Assembly: GCF_037325665.1 (NCBI RefSeq)
Contig: NC_090254.1
Coordinates: forward strand, 19,458,835-19,522,834
Source of the DNA: Littorina saxatilis
Taxonomy: Eukaryota > Mollusca > Gastropoda > Littorinimorpha > Littorinidae
DNA length: 64,000 bases
Reading direction: 5' to 3'
Made by a program: the position numbers and the translations under genes. Below, piece after piece: positions 22,470 to 35,774 of the stretch. The notes under the pieces are model-generated. The model saw only the letters and a program-made list of their open reading frames with translations. It was not told where the DNA came from and made no database searches. Position 1 is the stretch's first letter; every line of letters starts with the position of its first letter.

Positions 22470-22502
<33 letters not shown>
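22470..22502. repeat. (TA)n microsatellite
   Basis: About 16 TA units lie inside the ISL2EU-type element. Confidence 0.95.
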
Positions 22503-22507
<5 letters not shown>

Positions 22508-24141
22508 TATAAAACTAGATATCTTTCTTCCCAATATGTTCATTGCCAAGTGGATGAAGTCATCAGATTTGATCTGCTGCTAGTGATAACGTTTATCAAC
22601 ATAAGTAAAGTTTTTTGAGCTGACTGTATTGTGTGCATTTTGTTTGCAAGTGCTGATATGTTTGACTTTGTGCTGTAATGCTTTGTCTTGTCTCTCATTT
22701 TCCCTTTCAAAGTACGAGAACTCAGATTTTGTTCTGACACACTCATTGCATCATACAAACATCAATAGACACACACAGAAAGTGAGCCAAACAAACATTT
22801 TTCCTCAGAACATGTTATGGTATGCACAGGGGACATTAAAATTATGGAGAGGTCGACGACTGTGCGCAGGAAGAAGAAACATTCAAACAAATGAAAACAA
22901 ACCAGTAAATTGTTTAAGGTTGCTCTTGGCCACTCTGGTGACATGTAGATGTACTTTATTCTACCTATATTAGCGAAACTGATAGGCTAGATCCTGAAGG
23001 TCTAATCCTCGTCTCTGTTGCATAAACAACATCTCATCTATACTACAACGTTTAGGGTCAATACTCATTGGTTGATCGCTAAAAATTCTTGTCTTTTTAG
23101 AATTTTTGACTTTTTCCTGCCATCTTCTTGTTGCAAAGGGTGACACTAAAACCATGAATTAATTGTAAGAGACTGGTCGTGGCTATACCAGTGCAATATG
23201 ATATGTTCTGCGAGAAATCAGATTTCTGAATAACCATGGATTTTTCCTGTCTGCGTTCTTTTTCTTAGCCATGTTTGCAATCTGTAGTTTGAACATCAGT
23301 CTATTGTTCTCCTTAGTCAGCTTAATCATTGCAATAAGATTGTGCATAACGGGTGTGCATTAAGTTGGCATCTGCTTATACAAAAAAAACTATCAACAAA
23401 TAAGCAAAAACAAGAGCACCCAGAAATGTTTCTGTTGTGAATGGGTCTTGTTCAGGGCTAGAGTCACACTTTTCTGGCAATCAACTAGCTGCACCATTCC
23501 TCTCCCTTGATGATCCTTGGGCCTGGCACGTCTCAAACTGGAATTCCAGATCTCGCATTGCACATTTTCTTCTGCCTAGCCGGTGCTCTGGTCGGGGTAT
23601 GTCTATCAGCACTCTTGCTGTCTGAAACATTGCCAAACAGGGTTCATTCTGTCAGTATTTATGGTAGTATTACATCTTCATGCAGGGTTCTCCACATATG
23701 ATGTCCGTTTGGGTTCAATGCCCCCAACTTCAACTTATAAAGGTGGTCATTTGGACCCACTGTAGTCATTTTCATTGCAATACAGAACTCCCCCTGTGAA
23801 TTCCCCGGTACACTTGTTTTTGTTCCTTTGGCTTCTATGGAGAGCTCTCCTAATGTTGATCAAATCGCACTCTGGAAACAAACCACCCACATAAAACTTA
23901 GCTTGGCTTCCCACATTCATAAGCCTCATATATTGATATTGATTGATATTCATTCTTGTTCAGATTTCAAAACACACGAACAGATGAAAAGTCAATTAAA
24001 TCACTCAAGCTGTAAGGCACAGACACATCATAGTGATACCAGGAACAGCATGTGTGAACAAATACATTCAACACCTTCCCATCTTCTTTACTGCGTACAC
24101 ACACAAAATATAACAAGAAAGTTATTTAAAAAAAAACTTAC

Positions 24142-24233
24142 TCTGTGTTGAAATCCAGGGTATCCCAAGTTTTGTGTTGGGAAAGAGTTCTCTGCAGTTG
24201 GTGTGCCATCAAGAAAGTGTTGAGAACAAACCC
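24142..24233 (-). pseudogene. THAP domain second half (minus strand)
   Basis: RVCSQHFLDGTPTAENSFPT plus QNLGY is the C-terminal THAP signature (CxxHF, then PTxNLGY). It is followed by a GTAAGT donor on the minus strand. The central W/LYPFP part expected between this and 24657 was not found. Confidence 0.65.
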
Positions 24234-24656
24234 TTGCAGGTGAAAAAAAAAGCTTGTGCTGGGTTCTTCTTGTGTGTTGGATGCGGATGCAAGCTGTTGA
24301 AAACAGACAGATGCATATCAGATTTAACAATTTATGGCTCTACAAAGCAATTTTTTATTGCTTTTTAATCACAGCCATGCCCTAACAACATGAAGTAAAA
24401 CAAAAAAAAACAAGAAACGGAAACACACTGACACAGAAAGTGAGCCACATTTTTTGATCTCATGCACGGCAGATTCAAACAAGTATTTCATGCAGTGCCG
24501 GTGTGCAGCTTTTGTAACGTTCAAAGCTGTATAAATGCAGGTCTAGCTAAACGGTTTTGTAATCATGCTATGGAATTTGCAGAAAAAAACAATAAATCGC
24601 ATGAATGTCAGGCAATAAAATAAGTTGATCAAGAACTGTTACAGTGTTGCGCTTAC

Positions 24657-24784
24657 CTGAACGGTGGTTGGCATGAACAGCACAGACTCGTGTGGAACCT
24701 GGTGAATTTTGCAAAGTTTAGCTTTCCATTTTGAAGACGGTAGCTTCCGTTGTCACAATCAATCATCGGGCAGTGACATGCCAT
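24657..24784 (-). pseudogene. THAP domain first exon (minus strand)
   Basis: An ATG at 24784 opens MACHCPMIDCDNGSYRLQNG and continues to CSCQPPFR before a GTAAGC donor. The C-x3-C start and CxCxPPFR are typical of THAP-like N-termini in ISL2EU proteins. Confidence 0.6.
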
Positions 24785-25318
24785 TGTTAAAATCGATAAT
24801 CGCTGAATTTACATCGACAAAACAACAAAATAAACACAAGTGTCTGACTCGTCAGTCGCAGAACATACGCAAAGCTGTGTTGCAGACGATTTGTTTCCTC
24901 GAAAAAATGACGCAGCCAATGAGAGGCGTCTGTGCGGTCACGTGATTTTCCTTCTTTGTTCCATGTAAACGTCGGAACTGTTTAGTGGTGTATTGTCATC
25001 ATTTTCACAACCTTTCATTCATAACAAGCTGGGTAACAAATAACGCTGTTCGTATGTGACAAATCCAAATTGCCAATGGTTTTTCAACTAAGCTGTGAAA
25101 TCACTCATTGCAAAACGAAAAGGATTGAAACACTAAACGCCGAACAGAAAAAGTACATGCTGAAAGGTGACTGACCTCGCAACTTGATCTGATGGCAGCT
25201 CTGTGCATTTTAAGACTGGAAGAAAAGCGACGTAAAGTTTACGCTTGACGTAACATTTTCAATTATGACGCGATCGATTGAACTTCTGACGCGTTTTGAG
25301 GTTCTAAATTGCAATCTA

Positions 25319-26170
25319 AACAAGAGGCGAAGCCTTCAAGGCTCACGTAAGAAATCGACAAACAGTAACACAAACTCAATCACTCCGTCACACATACACA
25401 CAGTAAGTTTAAGTGATACGGTGCAAGAGTGCGAGACACTAGATCTAGATCTGTCTGTCTGTAGCCTATCGACACTGCGCTTTCGCTATTTTTTTATTTT
25501 TTATTTTTTTTTATTTTTTATTTTTTTATTTTATTTATTATATTAGCATATATCATGATTGTATTGATTGTATTTATTGTTCAAAATGCCCCCATGGGTT
25601 ATGGACCAATAAACTTGAACTTGAACTTGCTTCCTCGCGCAGACACTGGAAACACGCTGTGCAGATGAACCTGTAGGAAATCTCCTTTGGTATCTTCTTT
25701 ATCTATTTTTCTGGAGCTACGAAACCGAACAATGTGAAATCATGAGTTGTCTTCTCCGAATCGGCGAACTGCAGCTCGGTGATAACTGTATCTATACCAC
25801 AATCCTTCACGCGATCTGACCTAACCTTGACCCCTGACCTGGTCTACATACCACACACGGCACAAACCAGTCAGCTGTTTTTACCCTCCCAAACCCCCCC
25901 ACCACCCGTTTTCTTTGGATACACACTTTAACTACATACGTGCCTACGAAATGTTGATCATTGCTTCAATACTTTGAAGCTGTTGCTTGAATAATAACCA
26001 GGTAAAATTAGTATTTCGGTGTTCAGTCAAATGTTAAAGTTTCTACCACAGACATACATACATACATACATACATACATACATACATACGCTCGCACGCA
26101 CGCACGCACGCACAGACAGGCAAAAGTTAGCATCGCATAGGCTACACTTACGTGAGCCAAAATGTAGCCT
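25319..26170 (+). repeat. Second copy of the GAGGCGAAGCC repeat, split by a LINE tail
   Basis: 25319-25475 and 26027-26170 match 16834-17340. The (CATA)n tract at 26053-26088 and (CACG)n follow. Confidence 0.6.
25490..25630 (+). mobile_element. LINE 3' tail (5'-truncated copy)
   Basis: ATATATCATGATTGTATTGA through AATAAACTTGAACTTGAACT matches, in the opposite direction, the 3' end of the LINE at 34755-37290. The (ACTTGA)n-like tail marks the 3' end. Confidence 0.8.
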
Positions 26171-26738
26171 CCTGTGCGTACTGTTGCACTACCAAAAGGA
26201 TGACAAAAACGATGTTTGGTGGCTTGTTGTCAGATCAGCATTTTTTTACTCACCCGAGTAATTGGTGAGTCTTAGGATTCATATGTATGTTTTTCAAGCT
26301 AGACTTCTGAAACTGTGCACAATTTTAGGGTTTGATAATCTCACGAAGTGACCCCAGTTTAGTTGGCCCTCGTCAAATTTTGGGATCACATCGGGGTTCG
26401 TTTAAAAAAAACTTAACGTTGAGGTTATCTTGAATGTTGTTGAAGCTAGAGCTTTGAAACTTTGCACACGTCTAGGGTTTGATAATCGCCCGACTTCTCC
26501 TAAGTTTGATTGACTCTCGTCACAGGGGGTCATGTTCGATTCATAAGAACTTCATGTATTATGTTCAATTACCTATGAATTGTTGAATAAACACTGCTTA
26601 AACCATACGAACTTAACATTGACGTTAACTCAGGCGTTTTTGAAGCTAGAGCTTTGAAACTTTGAACTACTGATCTAAAAATAATGGATAGCGCACAGCC
26701 AATGAAAACAGCGTAACCAGAGTGCTGCCATCTTACTA

Positions 26739-28125
26739 CAGTCGGAATCGTTTATAACGTAACCGGTTATAACGAATAATTGGTCATAACGAACATTTTA
26801 TTTTTTCCCTGCCAGCGCTGTTCTTAGTTATCACTAAAAACAAACTAGTTATAACGAAACCGGTTATAACGAGAAACTGCTTACAACGTCAACATTTCTT
26901 GTTCCCAGACCAGAAAAAGAACCGGTTAGAGCGAAACTATGACGCAAATCCAACTTGTTCGTAACTTATGACTTATGACGTCAACTTTGGGAAGTAATTC
27001 ATACAACAAGATGGCAACTAAATATTGATTATAACGAACATTTTATTTTTTCCCTGGCAGCGGTGTTCTTAGTTATCACTATAACGAAACCGGGTATAAC
27101 GAATATTGGTTATAACAAACATTTTATTTTTTCCCTGCCAGCGGTGTTCTTAGTTATCACTAAAAACAAACCGGTTATAACGAAAATGCAAAGCAGAAAC
27201 AAAGGTATAACTTTTGCAACTTGAATTTGTTTGTTCTGTTATAGAGTCACGCTGCAGCTAATTTTCCTTATTCAAATGTATCGTTGCTGATCTGTGTTGA
27301 CCATTTCATTTTGCGTTCATTTATGGGAAGATTATTATTTAACGACACTATTATTTTAATCCAACTGGATTGCTAGTGTCGCGATAGTTAAGCATTTGTA
27401 AACACTGTCAAGTTGTACAGGTTATTTTTGTGCTTCAGTTTTAGTTTGAAAAAAGAAACCATTTTTCCATAAATATGTAGTTCCAAAAGACAAGGATAAT
27501 TAAATTCATTACAAATGAATTTATTTGAATTGTTTTCACCAGTTTCTATTTGTAAATTGCTTGATAGTTTAAAGCCATATGTACTCGCTGACTATACACG
27601 CTAATTGCTTTACCAACAGCTGGAGACATGCTAAATTAAGTTCCCTGCAAAATATTGTGGTCTAGGACCCCTTCAATGTTGAGATATGTTAATTTTCATT
27701 TTGATCTGGATCGTCCTATTTATAGATTTGCCAACAGAGGTAGCGTTGACGCAAGGGAAATAACTCCGCGTCTTTGTTTACATCCAAAGTTTTTGAGACT
27801 CTAAAACAAGCTGTAATGCATGTATATGGTCCGCGCATGGCGACATATCGTCATTACATGGTCTTATGGTGCGTTTGACATCGATTATGGGCAAACTACA
27901 CTTTGTAAACACGGGAGCGCGTACATATGCCTTTAAGTAAACATCTAAGTGTTGTTTTTTTGTCTATTTTCTTTTCCGCCTGCAAAACAAAGCCATTATT
28001 TTGTACATCAATTTTTAGACACCAGGTCTTTTGTTGTTGTTTTTGTTGTTGTTTTTATTTCATTGTTACATTCTTGGGTACAAGGTTATGGCCTAATAAA
28101 CAGATTTGTTGAAGAACAGAATTCG

Positions 28126-28198
<73 letters not shown>

Positions 28199-28450
28199 TG
28201 TGTGTGTGTGTTTATTGTTTCAGGCAAACTTTGGTATTGCTGTTGAAAACGATCTCTCTGCTTAATTATTCATTTATTTGACCGTTGTATAGACCACATA
28301 ACAGTTGATAATTCTCCACTTGAATCTCCAGCTTTCCCTAGGCCTGTTGCATGCCCCATACCCCCCCCCCCCCCCCCCCCCCTCTCTCTCTCTCTCTCTC
28401 TTTCGCCATCTCTCTCTGTCTCTCTCTTTCTCTCTGTCTCTCTCTCTCTC

Positions 28451-28522
<72 letters not shown>

Positions 28523-28703
28523 GTACGATTATGTATGTACCTCATTGAATGTTTTAATGATATGACAAAAAGATTACTTATGCAACAGAAAACAATACTT
28601 GTTTGCCAACATTTTACCATTTTTACGTTGAAAATGTGAAGAAACCGGTTATAACAAATAAAAAACGTTTTTCCCTGAGATTCGTTATAAACGGTTTCGA
28701 CTG
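26739..28703. mobile_element. pogo/Tigger-like element nested in the hAT-like element
   Basis: CAGTCGGAATCGTTTATAAC at the left and the inverse of CAGTCGAAACCGTTTATAAC at the right are flanked by TA. Near the left end, GGTTATAACGAA-type motifs recur many times (26765-27180), like subterminal transposase sites. Long microsatellites fill 28125-28520. No transposase frame is seen. Confidence 0.75.
28125..28520. repeat. (TG)n, poly-C and (CT)n microsatellites
   Basis: TG repeats run at 28125-28211, C at 28361-28381 and CT at 28382-28520. All lie within the pogo-like element. Confidence 0.95.
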
Positions 28704-29498
28704 TATATCCCACCACACTGACAAACAAGGTGAAAGGGAAATAATCGTACTTTCGAGAGCCTTCTCTCCCTTGAATACGAGATGCACCACTGATCTAAAC
28801 AGGTTCACAGATGCGATCTTCATCCCTCTTATGTTTTCGCAGTTTGTGATTAAGGAAATGAAAGCAATTTGGTTTCTCTATAGGTGCGATTTTACGCTGT
28901 CGACCTGGCGTTGCGGTATCGAACGATGTCCCAAGATGGCGGATCCGGTGGAGTCAATGTTGTGATAGCAAATAAGAAGGGACGCGCTATCCATTATTAG
29001 ATCAGTGCTTTGAACACGTCAAGGGTTGGATAATCTACTGACGTGACCCTAGTTTGGTTGAACCCCCCCGCCACGTTTTGGGGTCACAGCGGGGTCATGT
29101 TCGTAGTAACTTAACGTTTAGGTTTTCATTTTGGGAGCAAAAGCCGCTAAATTTCACACAAAAAGAAGGTGTTGGTAATCAGCAGACATGACCAGAATTT
29201 CATCCAATGTTTGTCACATCATGAAAATGTTGGCTGGAAAAGATTTTCACCACTAAATATTTCCGCTGAGCTATCAAAGATATAAGTCTTGACCTCACCA
29301 AGCTATGATGTCATTGTTTTATTTGGTCACAGCTAAAGGCCCTGTCACATTTGCCTTATGCAGGGTGTCACACTTGCCTTACGCTTATGCATTATAATTG
29401 GTCGAGCAAAAGATCGAGACATTTTTGCAATAAGAATATTAAGCTAGTCCTAAACACTGAACCCCTTCATCAAGTGAAGTGGGCTTACACAGTTAGTC

Positions 29499-29872
29499 TT
29501 TCTTTCTTTATTTGGTGTTTAACGTCGTTTTCAACCGTTCAAGGTCATATCGCGACGGGGAAAGGGGGGGGGGGGGGGGATGGGATAGAGCCACTTGTTA
29601 ATTGTTTCTTGTTCACAAAAGCACTAATCAAAAAATTGGTCCAGGGGCTTGCAACGTAGTACAATATATGACCTTACTGGGAGAATGCAAGTTTCTAGTA
29701 CAAAGGACTTAACATTTCCTACATACTGCTTGACTAAAATCTTTACAAACATTGACTATATTCTATACAAGAAACACTTAACAAGGGTAAAAGGAGAAAC
29801 AGAATCCGTTAGTCGCCTCTTACGACATGCTGGGGAGCATCGGGTAAATTCTTCTCCCTAACCCGCGGGGGG
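29499..29872 (-). mobile_element. SINE-like element, minus strand
   Basis: On the minus strand it starts CCCCCCGCGGGTTAGGG, contains GTAAGAGGCGACTAACGGA and ends GACGTTAAACACCAAATAAA with (GAAA)n. A second copy at 58688-59342 has a target duplication, confirming mobility. Confidence 0.75.
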
Positions 29873-31204
<1,332 letters not shown>

Positions 31205-31210
31205 GGAAGC

Positions 31211-31773
31211 CATCTTGAACACTCGGCCAGTACAACTGGCCTTGACACGGAACGATTCAAGGGGGGCAATCTCAGTCATCTGAAAGAGGGAAATCCAAAC
31301 GCAATCCGCCTTATTCGATTTTATGGGCTTGGACGATAGAGAAAAATAAGAAAAGCAAAAGCTGGAGTCCAGTCTGGACGAAACTGCTATCAAGAACGCA
31401 GAATTGATTTTTTCTGAGTTTTATTTTTAGCCGTAAGCGCCATTTCTCATTTCGAATTTCTCAGTAACTGCTGTTCACAATGCGGCCGCAGTAAAACCAA
31501 CAAAGGGGCCTCACTCTGGAAGAGTTTCCTGCTCCGATAAACATGGCGCTTACGGCTAAAACAAACTCAGAAAAAACCAATTCTGCGTTCTTGATAGCAG
31601 TTTCGTCCAGACTGGACTCCAGCTTTTGCTTTTCTTATTTTTCTCTATCGTCCAAGTCCATAAAATCGAACAAGGCGGATTGCGTTTGGATTTCCCTCTT
31701 TCAGATGACTGAGATTGCCCCCCTTGAAAAGTTCCGCGTCAAGGCCAGTTGTACTGGCCGAGTGTTCAAGATG
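31211..31773. repeat. Near-perfect inverted repeat, arms about 230 bp
   Basis: The left arm 31211-31444 and right arm 31543-31773 are inverse copies with only about ten differences, and the spacer is about 98 bp. Each arm holds an exon-like stretch: after CTCTTTCAG the right arm reads MTEIAPLEKFRVKASCTGRV. The high identity implies recent formation or gene conversion. Confidence 0.9.
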
Positions 31774-31836
31774 TGTAGGAAGCTTGAAACGGAGCGAGTC
31801 GGCAGTGCTGAGCTTCCGGCGTTATATTCTTTGTAG
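31543..31836 (+). other. Open frame across right arm of inverted repeat, unrecognised
   Basis: The 97-codon frame starts MALTAKTNSEKTNSAFLIAV. The stretch after 31703 looks like an exon (acceptor-like CTTTCAG, then MTEIAPLEKFRVKASCTGRV). I recognise no family. It could be a captured gene fragment. A true host gene is unlikely because the mirror arm carries the same sequence reversed. Confidence 0.25.
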
Positions 31837-32642
31837 TGAATAGTGGTAGTAAGGGTAAGCATGACGGAGTAAATAATGATCGACCGGCGGTTGGATACAA
31901 GCTCCTGTGGTTGCGAGTTGGTGGTCAATGGCTCCCCTGTCGTCTCTGCCAGCCCTCAATAATGAACTGGTGGGTCATGGAAATCGAGACTGAAGAAATG
32001 ACGTCACAGTTTTGTCGTTTCTTCGAGGTCAACTTCGTTAGCTGGTTCTTTGAAACTTGAACTACAATGCGTTACTTGAAGGACTCAAGTTTGGTTCTAT
32101 AACACACCTTTTACAGGCGACGACTAGGAAGGTAAAGCTCATAACTTGTGTGGATACTTTCCTAAGTTCTTTTACTTTGAACATGGCATGGACACTCCCG
32201 TCCTATGTAGCTGTTTATGTATCTTCCCCCATTCATTGAAGTTTTAAAGTAAACGAAAGAGAAACAGACTGCAAAATATGTCGGAATAAATGCAAAAAAT
32301 GAATTTCTGGCAGCCGAATGTTATTAATTATTTTAAATTCTCTTTGTGACGTGCTGTTCGTGTTTTTTTTTTTTTTTTACTGAACTGTTTTTCAACGAAG
32401 CAAAGCAGGGCAATGAAAAATAAGTGTTCGAAGGTCTTTTGTGTTTGTGTGGTGCGTTTGTGTGTGTGTGTTCCATTATGTGTGTGGACATATCTATAAA
32501 CCCGAAAATACGGGTAGATTGTCTTTTGACAAATGAGCAAAGAGAATAGTTATATGCAGATTAATTCTGCTTACAAGGACATAATATGCACTGTTAGTGT
32601 TAGAACTTATTTTCTGCTTCAACAACTTGACAGAAAACAGTC

Positions 32643-32717
32643 ATGAACCGAGGGCCTACACGAGATTCTTGCGTCTCGGCCATGCAGCCTTACCTCATCA
32701 GGGGTGACCGCAAGAAT
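32643..32717 (+). CDS. Shaw-like: Gene B probable first coding exon
   Basis: ATG at 32643 opens 25 codons, MNRGPTRDSCVSAMQPYLIR then GDRKN, followed by a perfect donor GTAAGT. Upstream lies TTCTGCTTCAACAACTTGACAG, an acceptor for a 5' UTR intron nine bases before the ATG. The exon ends in phase 0, matching the T1 exon at 38788, which lacks its own Met and has an in-frame stop upstream of its acceptor. Shaw-type proteins start shortly before the T1 fold, so an N-terminal peptide of this length fits. It is supported by splice signals and phase, not by homology. The intron would be about 6.1 kb. Confidence 0.55.
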
Positions 32718-33063
32718 GTAAGTATTGTCGTCGTCTTCCGTTGTAGTTGTAGTTGTTGTTCCAGCTGCAGAAGTATTTGCTGCTGTCCTCGTCACTTGAA
32801 GGGTCGATTTTTACTTCAAATTATGTTGTGCGTTGATTATTGTAAAATTCTTTTCAAATGACGGGTTATCCATATGCATATCAAGGAAGGGCTCCTAATA
32901 TGGACCGGTTCCTAATATGGACCACGTCCTGTTCTGACAAACTAACGGTGCCAGAGTGCTCAAAACAATTCCATTTGCTGTATTCACCCTATCGGGATCA
33001 TTTGCACATGTGTCAAAACTGTTGCAGAAACACAAGTCACAGAACCGTTAGGCTTTTTCTCTT

Positions 33064-33127
33064 TTTACATTTAGTCAGGTTTTGAGTAAATGTTTTAACA
33101 TAGAGGGGGAATCGAGATTAGGGTCGT

Positions 33128-33200
<73 letters not shown>

Positions 33201-33395
33201 CGTTTCAGAGAAAACTACCGGACCGATATTCATGAAACTTTACATGAGAGTTCCTGAGTATAATATCCCCGGACGTTTTTTACATTTTTTTGGATAAATG
33301 TCTTTGATGACGCCATATCCGGCCTTTTGTGAAAGTTGAGGCAGCACTGTCACGCTCTCATTTTTCAACCAAATTGGTTGACATTTTTTGCGTTG
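33064..33395 (+). repeat. Truncated ACAAGTCGCG-family element
   Basis: It has TTTAGTCAGGTTTTGAGTAA, GAGGGGGAATCGAGAT, a (TG)n at 33129-33197, and ATGAGAGTTCCTGAGTA, as in the tandem copies at 42984-47281. Homology stops near AACCAAATTGGTTGACATT. Confidence 0.8.
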
Positions 33396-34254
33396 TACGT
33401 ACGTATTCCTCATCTTCTCCTGAATTCAAAAATATATAGATATGTCATGTTTACTCTAAAAATATGCTCAGAATGAAAGGAAATAGGTTCAGTATGAACA
33501 ACTGACGCATGCTTCGCGGAGGCGAGCGTGACCCGTCTCGGTCTTCGGTATGGTTAGCCGAGACTATCTGAATGCAGTCTCGGCGATGCTTGGTTTGTGG
33601 TGTTGATGTCCTTATATCGCTTCACGCGACTTGTTTTAACTTTTGGCAGCATTCACGATCGGTTCAAAGATCAACAGTAAAATGTGACGGGGTAAGATCC
33701 CCCGCTTGGTCAAAAATGCGGGGGACCTTATCTGGTGTCTGCGGGGGACCTTACCCACTGAGAATCGAGTACCACAAAATAACGCTAGATTAGAGCAGCT
33801 TATCCACGATGCTGGTGCCCAAAAACGCGCATACAAGGCTGCAAGGTATCGAAGATTAAACTGTGAGTATTAAAATAGTGCTTTAAATGGTAGTTCTAGG
33901 TTAATTTGTACGAAATTGAGACCTCTCTGTATAATTTTCACGGACTTCGGCAGAAAATCGAACGCCACTGTTCACGAGTACACAACAAGACATAAATTAC
34001 ATATTATACATATATCCTATGCAATTCTGCTTTAAAATATCTATACTTAATAATGTGATTTGCCACAACGTACCTTCACAGGGCAATTCCTTTGCGAGAT
34101 AACAATTTTGCTTCCGCGTGCGGGGGAACGAATTGGGTGTTGTTCCTGCGGTGGACAAAACTAGGCGTGCCACCATCCACGGCGTGAGTTTGGTGGATGT
34201 TGAGTATGTCAGGCTAGTGTTGGTAGTGGAAAGGAGGTTGGGGGTTGTGCAACT

Positions 34255-34420
34255 TTGAATATATGTTAAAGGCACAGTGCGCCTCCCGTAAACCATCACA
34301 GATACTGTCAGGCTTTTACACACAGTACAAACACCCTTCCATTCAGTTGAACGCTCACCAAACGGGAACATCCCAGGTGCTCTTCATAAAGAGCGAGCAA
34401 TTTTCAAATAATTAATTTTG
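34255..34420 (-). repeat. Left arm of an inverted pair flanking the LINE
   Basis: CGTAAACCATCACAGATACT and CAGGCTTTTACACACAGTAC are inverted at 37610-37660. The two arms (this one and 37500-37672) bracket 3.1 kb that contains the LINE. Confidence 0.75.
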
Positions 34421-34926
34421 CGGATTGTGTCAGAGACAATCGGACCGTGGTGCGTTTTGGCGCTTGACCTAACTTTTAAAATCTAAATAATAAATTGACA
34501 GCTTGTTACACAAACATTCTTAAATCATAAAAGAATTCGTTTTTCATCAAGACAAGATCAGTACAATTCAAAGTTTTGAAAGTTTGAAAAAAGAAACGCC
34601 CGGAAGCAGGGTCACGCAAGGTCTTTGTTCTCGTAGCAGACGACGGTTTATGTCTATCGCCAGTTCCTCTCAACAGTCAAAAGCCATCGCGAGAGTTCTT
34701 GTGAACCACAGCCGTTTGTTTCGTGCATAGTCAGAGGTACACAATAACGTGCTATTGCAAGTTCAAGTTTTATTAGTCCATAACCTATGGGGGCATTTTG
34801 AACAATAAATACAATCAATACAATCATGATATATGCTAATATAGTAAATAAAAAAATAAAATAATAATGAAAAACTGTTACAAATTCTATTTATAAAGTC
34901 CAAAATATTCTTTAGCAATTTCTTTT

Positions 34927-35567
34927 TCATAGTAGCAAACAACTTTTTAAATTTAAGTGCATTAGGTTTTTTTCCAATAGTAACAACTCTGCTCTTTCTT
35001 CTTTGAAAAAATCACAGACAAATAAATAATGGAATTCATCACCTATGTCTTGTGATACACATTTGGTGCAAGTTCTTTCTGACCTCGGGATGTTAAGATA
35101 ACGTTCTTTCTGTACAGGCAAATTGTTGTTTAATGTTCTAAACTTCATCATTGAAACACATTGCTGATATGGCAGGTGTGTGACATAGTCTTCACATGCA
35201 AAAATATCTTTAAACATTCGATAATTCCAAAACATATTTTTTATTCCAACTTATGTAAACCATTTATGGATATATACTGGTCATACAAGCTTCTTTTTAC
35301 TTTCTTTTTAAACCATGCGCTTGAGTATTGAACATTTTCTTGAAAAGTCCAAAGGCCTGAGAGACCAATTTCATTTAAGGTTTTTTCAATAAAACATAAA
35401 TAATTAGATTCAATCATTTTGTTGATATACAATTTATAAGTAAAGCAATACACAATACTTGAAAATTTATTTTTATGAATAGGACTAATCAGTTTATACC
35501 AATAGCAAAGCATTCTACATTTCATATTAACATCTTGTGGACATCTTCCAAGTTCACCAAATATCAT
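34927..35567 (-). pseudogene. LINE C-terminal region (two frames)
   Basis: Two adjacent frames, 35241-35567 and 34927-35235, cover the post-RT region. The second holds MMKFRTLNNNLPVQKERYLN, then CTKC and DEFHYLFVCDFF, a putative zinc-knuckle-like nucleic-acid-binding tail. The same module occurs at 62041-62488 in another LINE. Confidence 0.75.
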
Positions 35568-35774
35568 AGCATTTGGAGTTGATTATTTTAGTTTGAAAAC
35601 ACTTTTATAAAAACGCAATTGAAGTTTAGTAGCAAGTTCACAGGAACCAAAAAAACCCATACTTCACATCCGTATAGTAAAATTGGAGCAATCATTTTAT
35701 CGAACAGGTCAACTTTTATGTCCACAGGCAGTGACAATTGTCTACAAGTACGCAAAAGAACAAACATTGCCCTT

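Larger units (their letters stand above)
20139..24991. mobile_element. DNA transposon of about 4.85 kb, ISL2EU/THAP type, AT-flanked
   Basis: The ends ACACCACTAAACAGTTCCG (20139) and its inverse (to 24991) are flanked by AT on each side. The minus strand near the right end encodes pieces of a THAP-type zinc finger (see 24657-24784 and 24142-24233), as in ISL2EU transposons, which I recall as having AT target duplications. Most of the interior is AT-rich without long frames, with (TA)n at 22470-22502, so the copy is decayed or internally replaced. The family assignment rests on the THAP pieces and ends. Confidence 0.7.
26668..29007. mobile_element. hAT-like DNA element with 8-bp target duplication CTTTGAAC
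   Basis: The ends ACTGATCTAAAAATAATGGA (left) and its inverse (right) are bounded by CTTTGAAC at 26660-26667 and 29008-29015. Removing the block restores the host repeat (CTTTGAACACGTC). Eight-base duplication is the mark of hAT elements. No transposase remains: the interior is mostly a second element (26739-28703). Confidence 0.8.
26236..29345 (+). repeat. Dispersed repeat 'CTCACCCGAGTAATTGGTGAGTC', split by a hAT-like element
   Basis: It contains repeated AACGTTGAGGTTATCT, GAAGCTAGAGCTTTGAAACT and GGGGTCACA. Related copies are at 42643-47530 and a fragment at 15190-15275. The part 26668-29007 is an inserted element with a target duplication. Confidence 0.7.

Noticed and set aside
28351-28565. 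Ser/Leu-rich frames in (CT)n, and His/Thr frames in (CA)n elsewhere
   Set aside because: These are translations of microsatellites.
28603-28965. 120-codon plus-strand frame
   Set aside because: It crosses the right end of the pogo-like element and the end of the hAT-like element. It has no motif.
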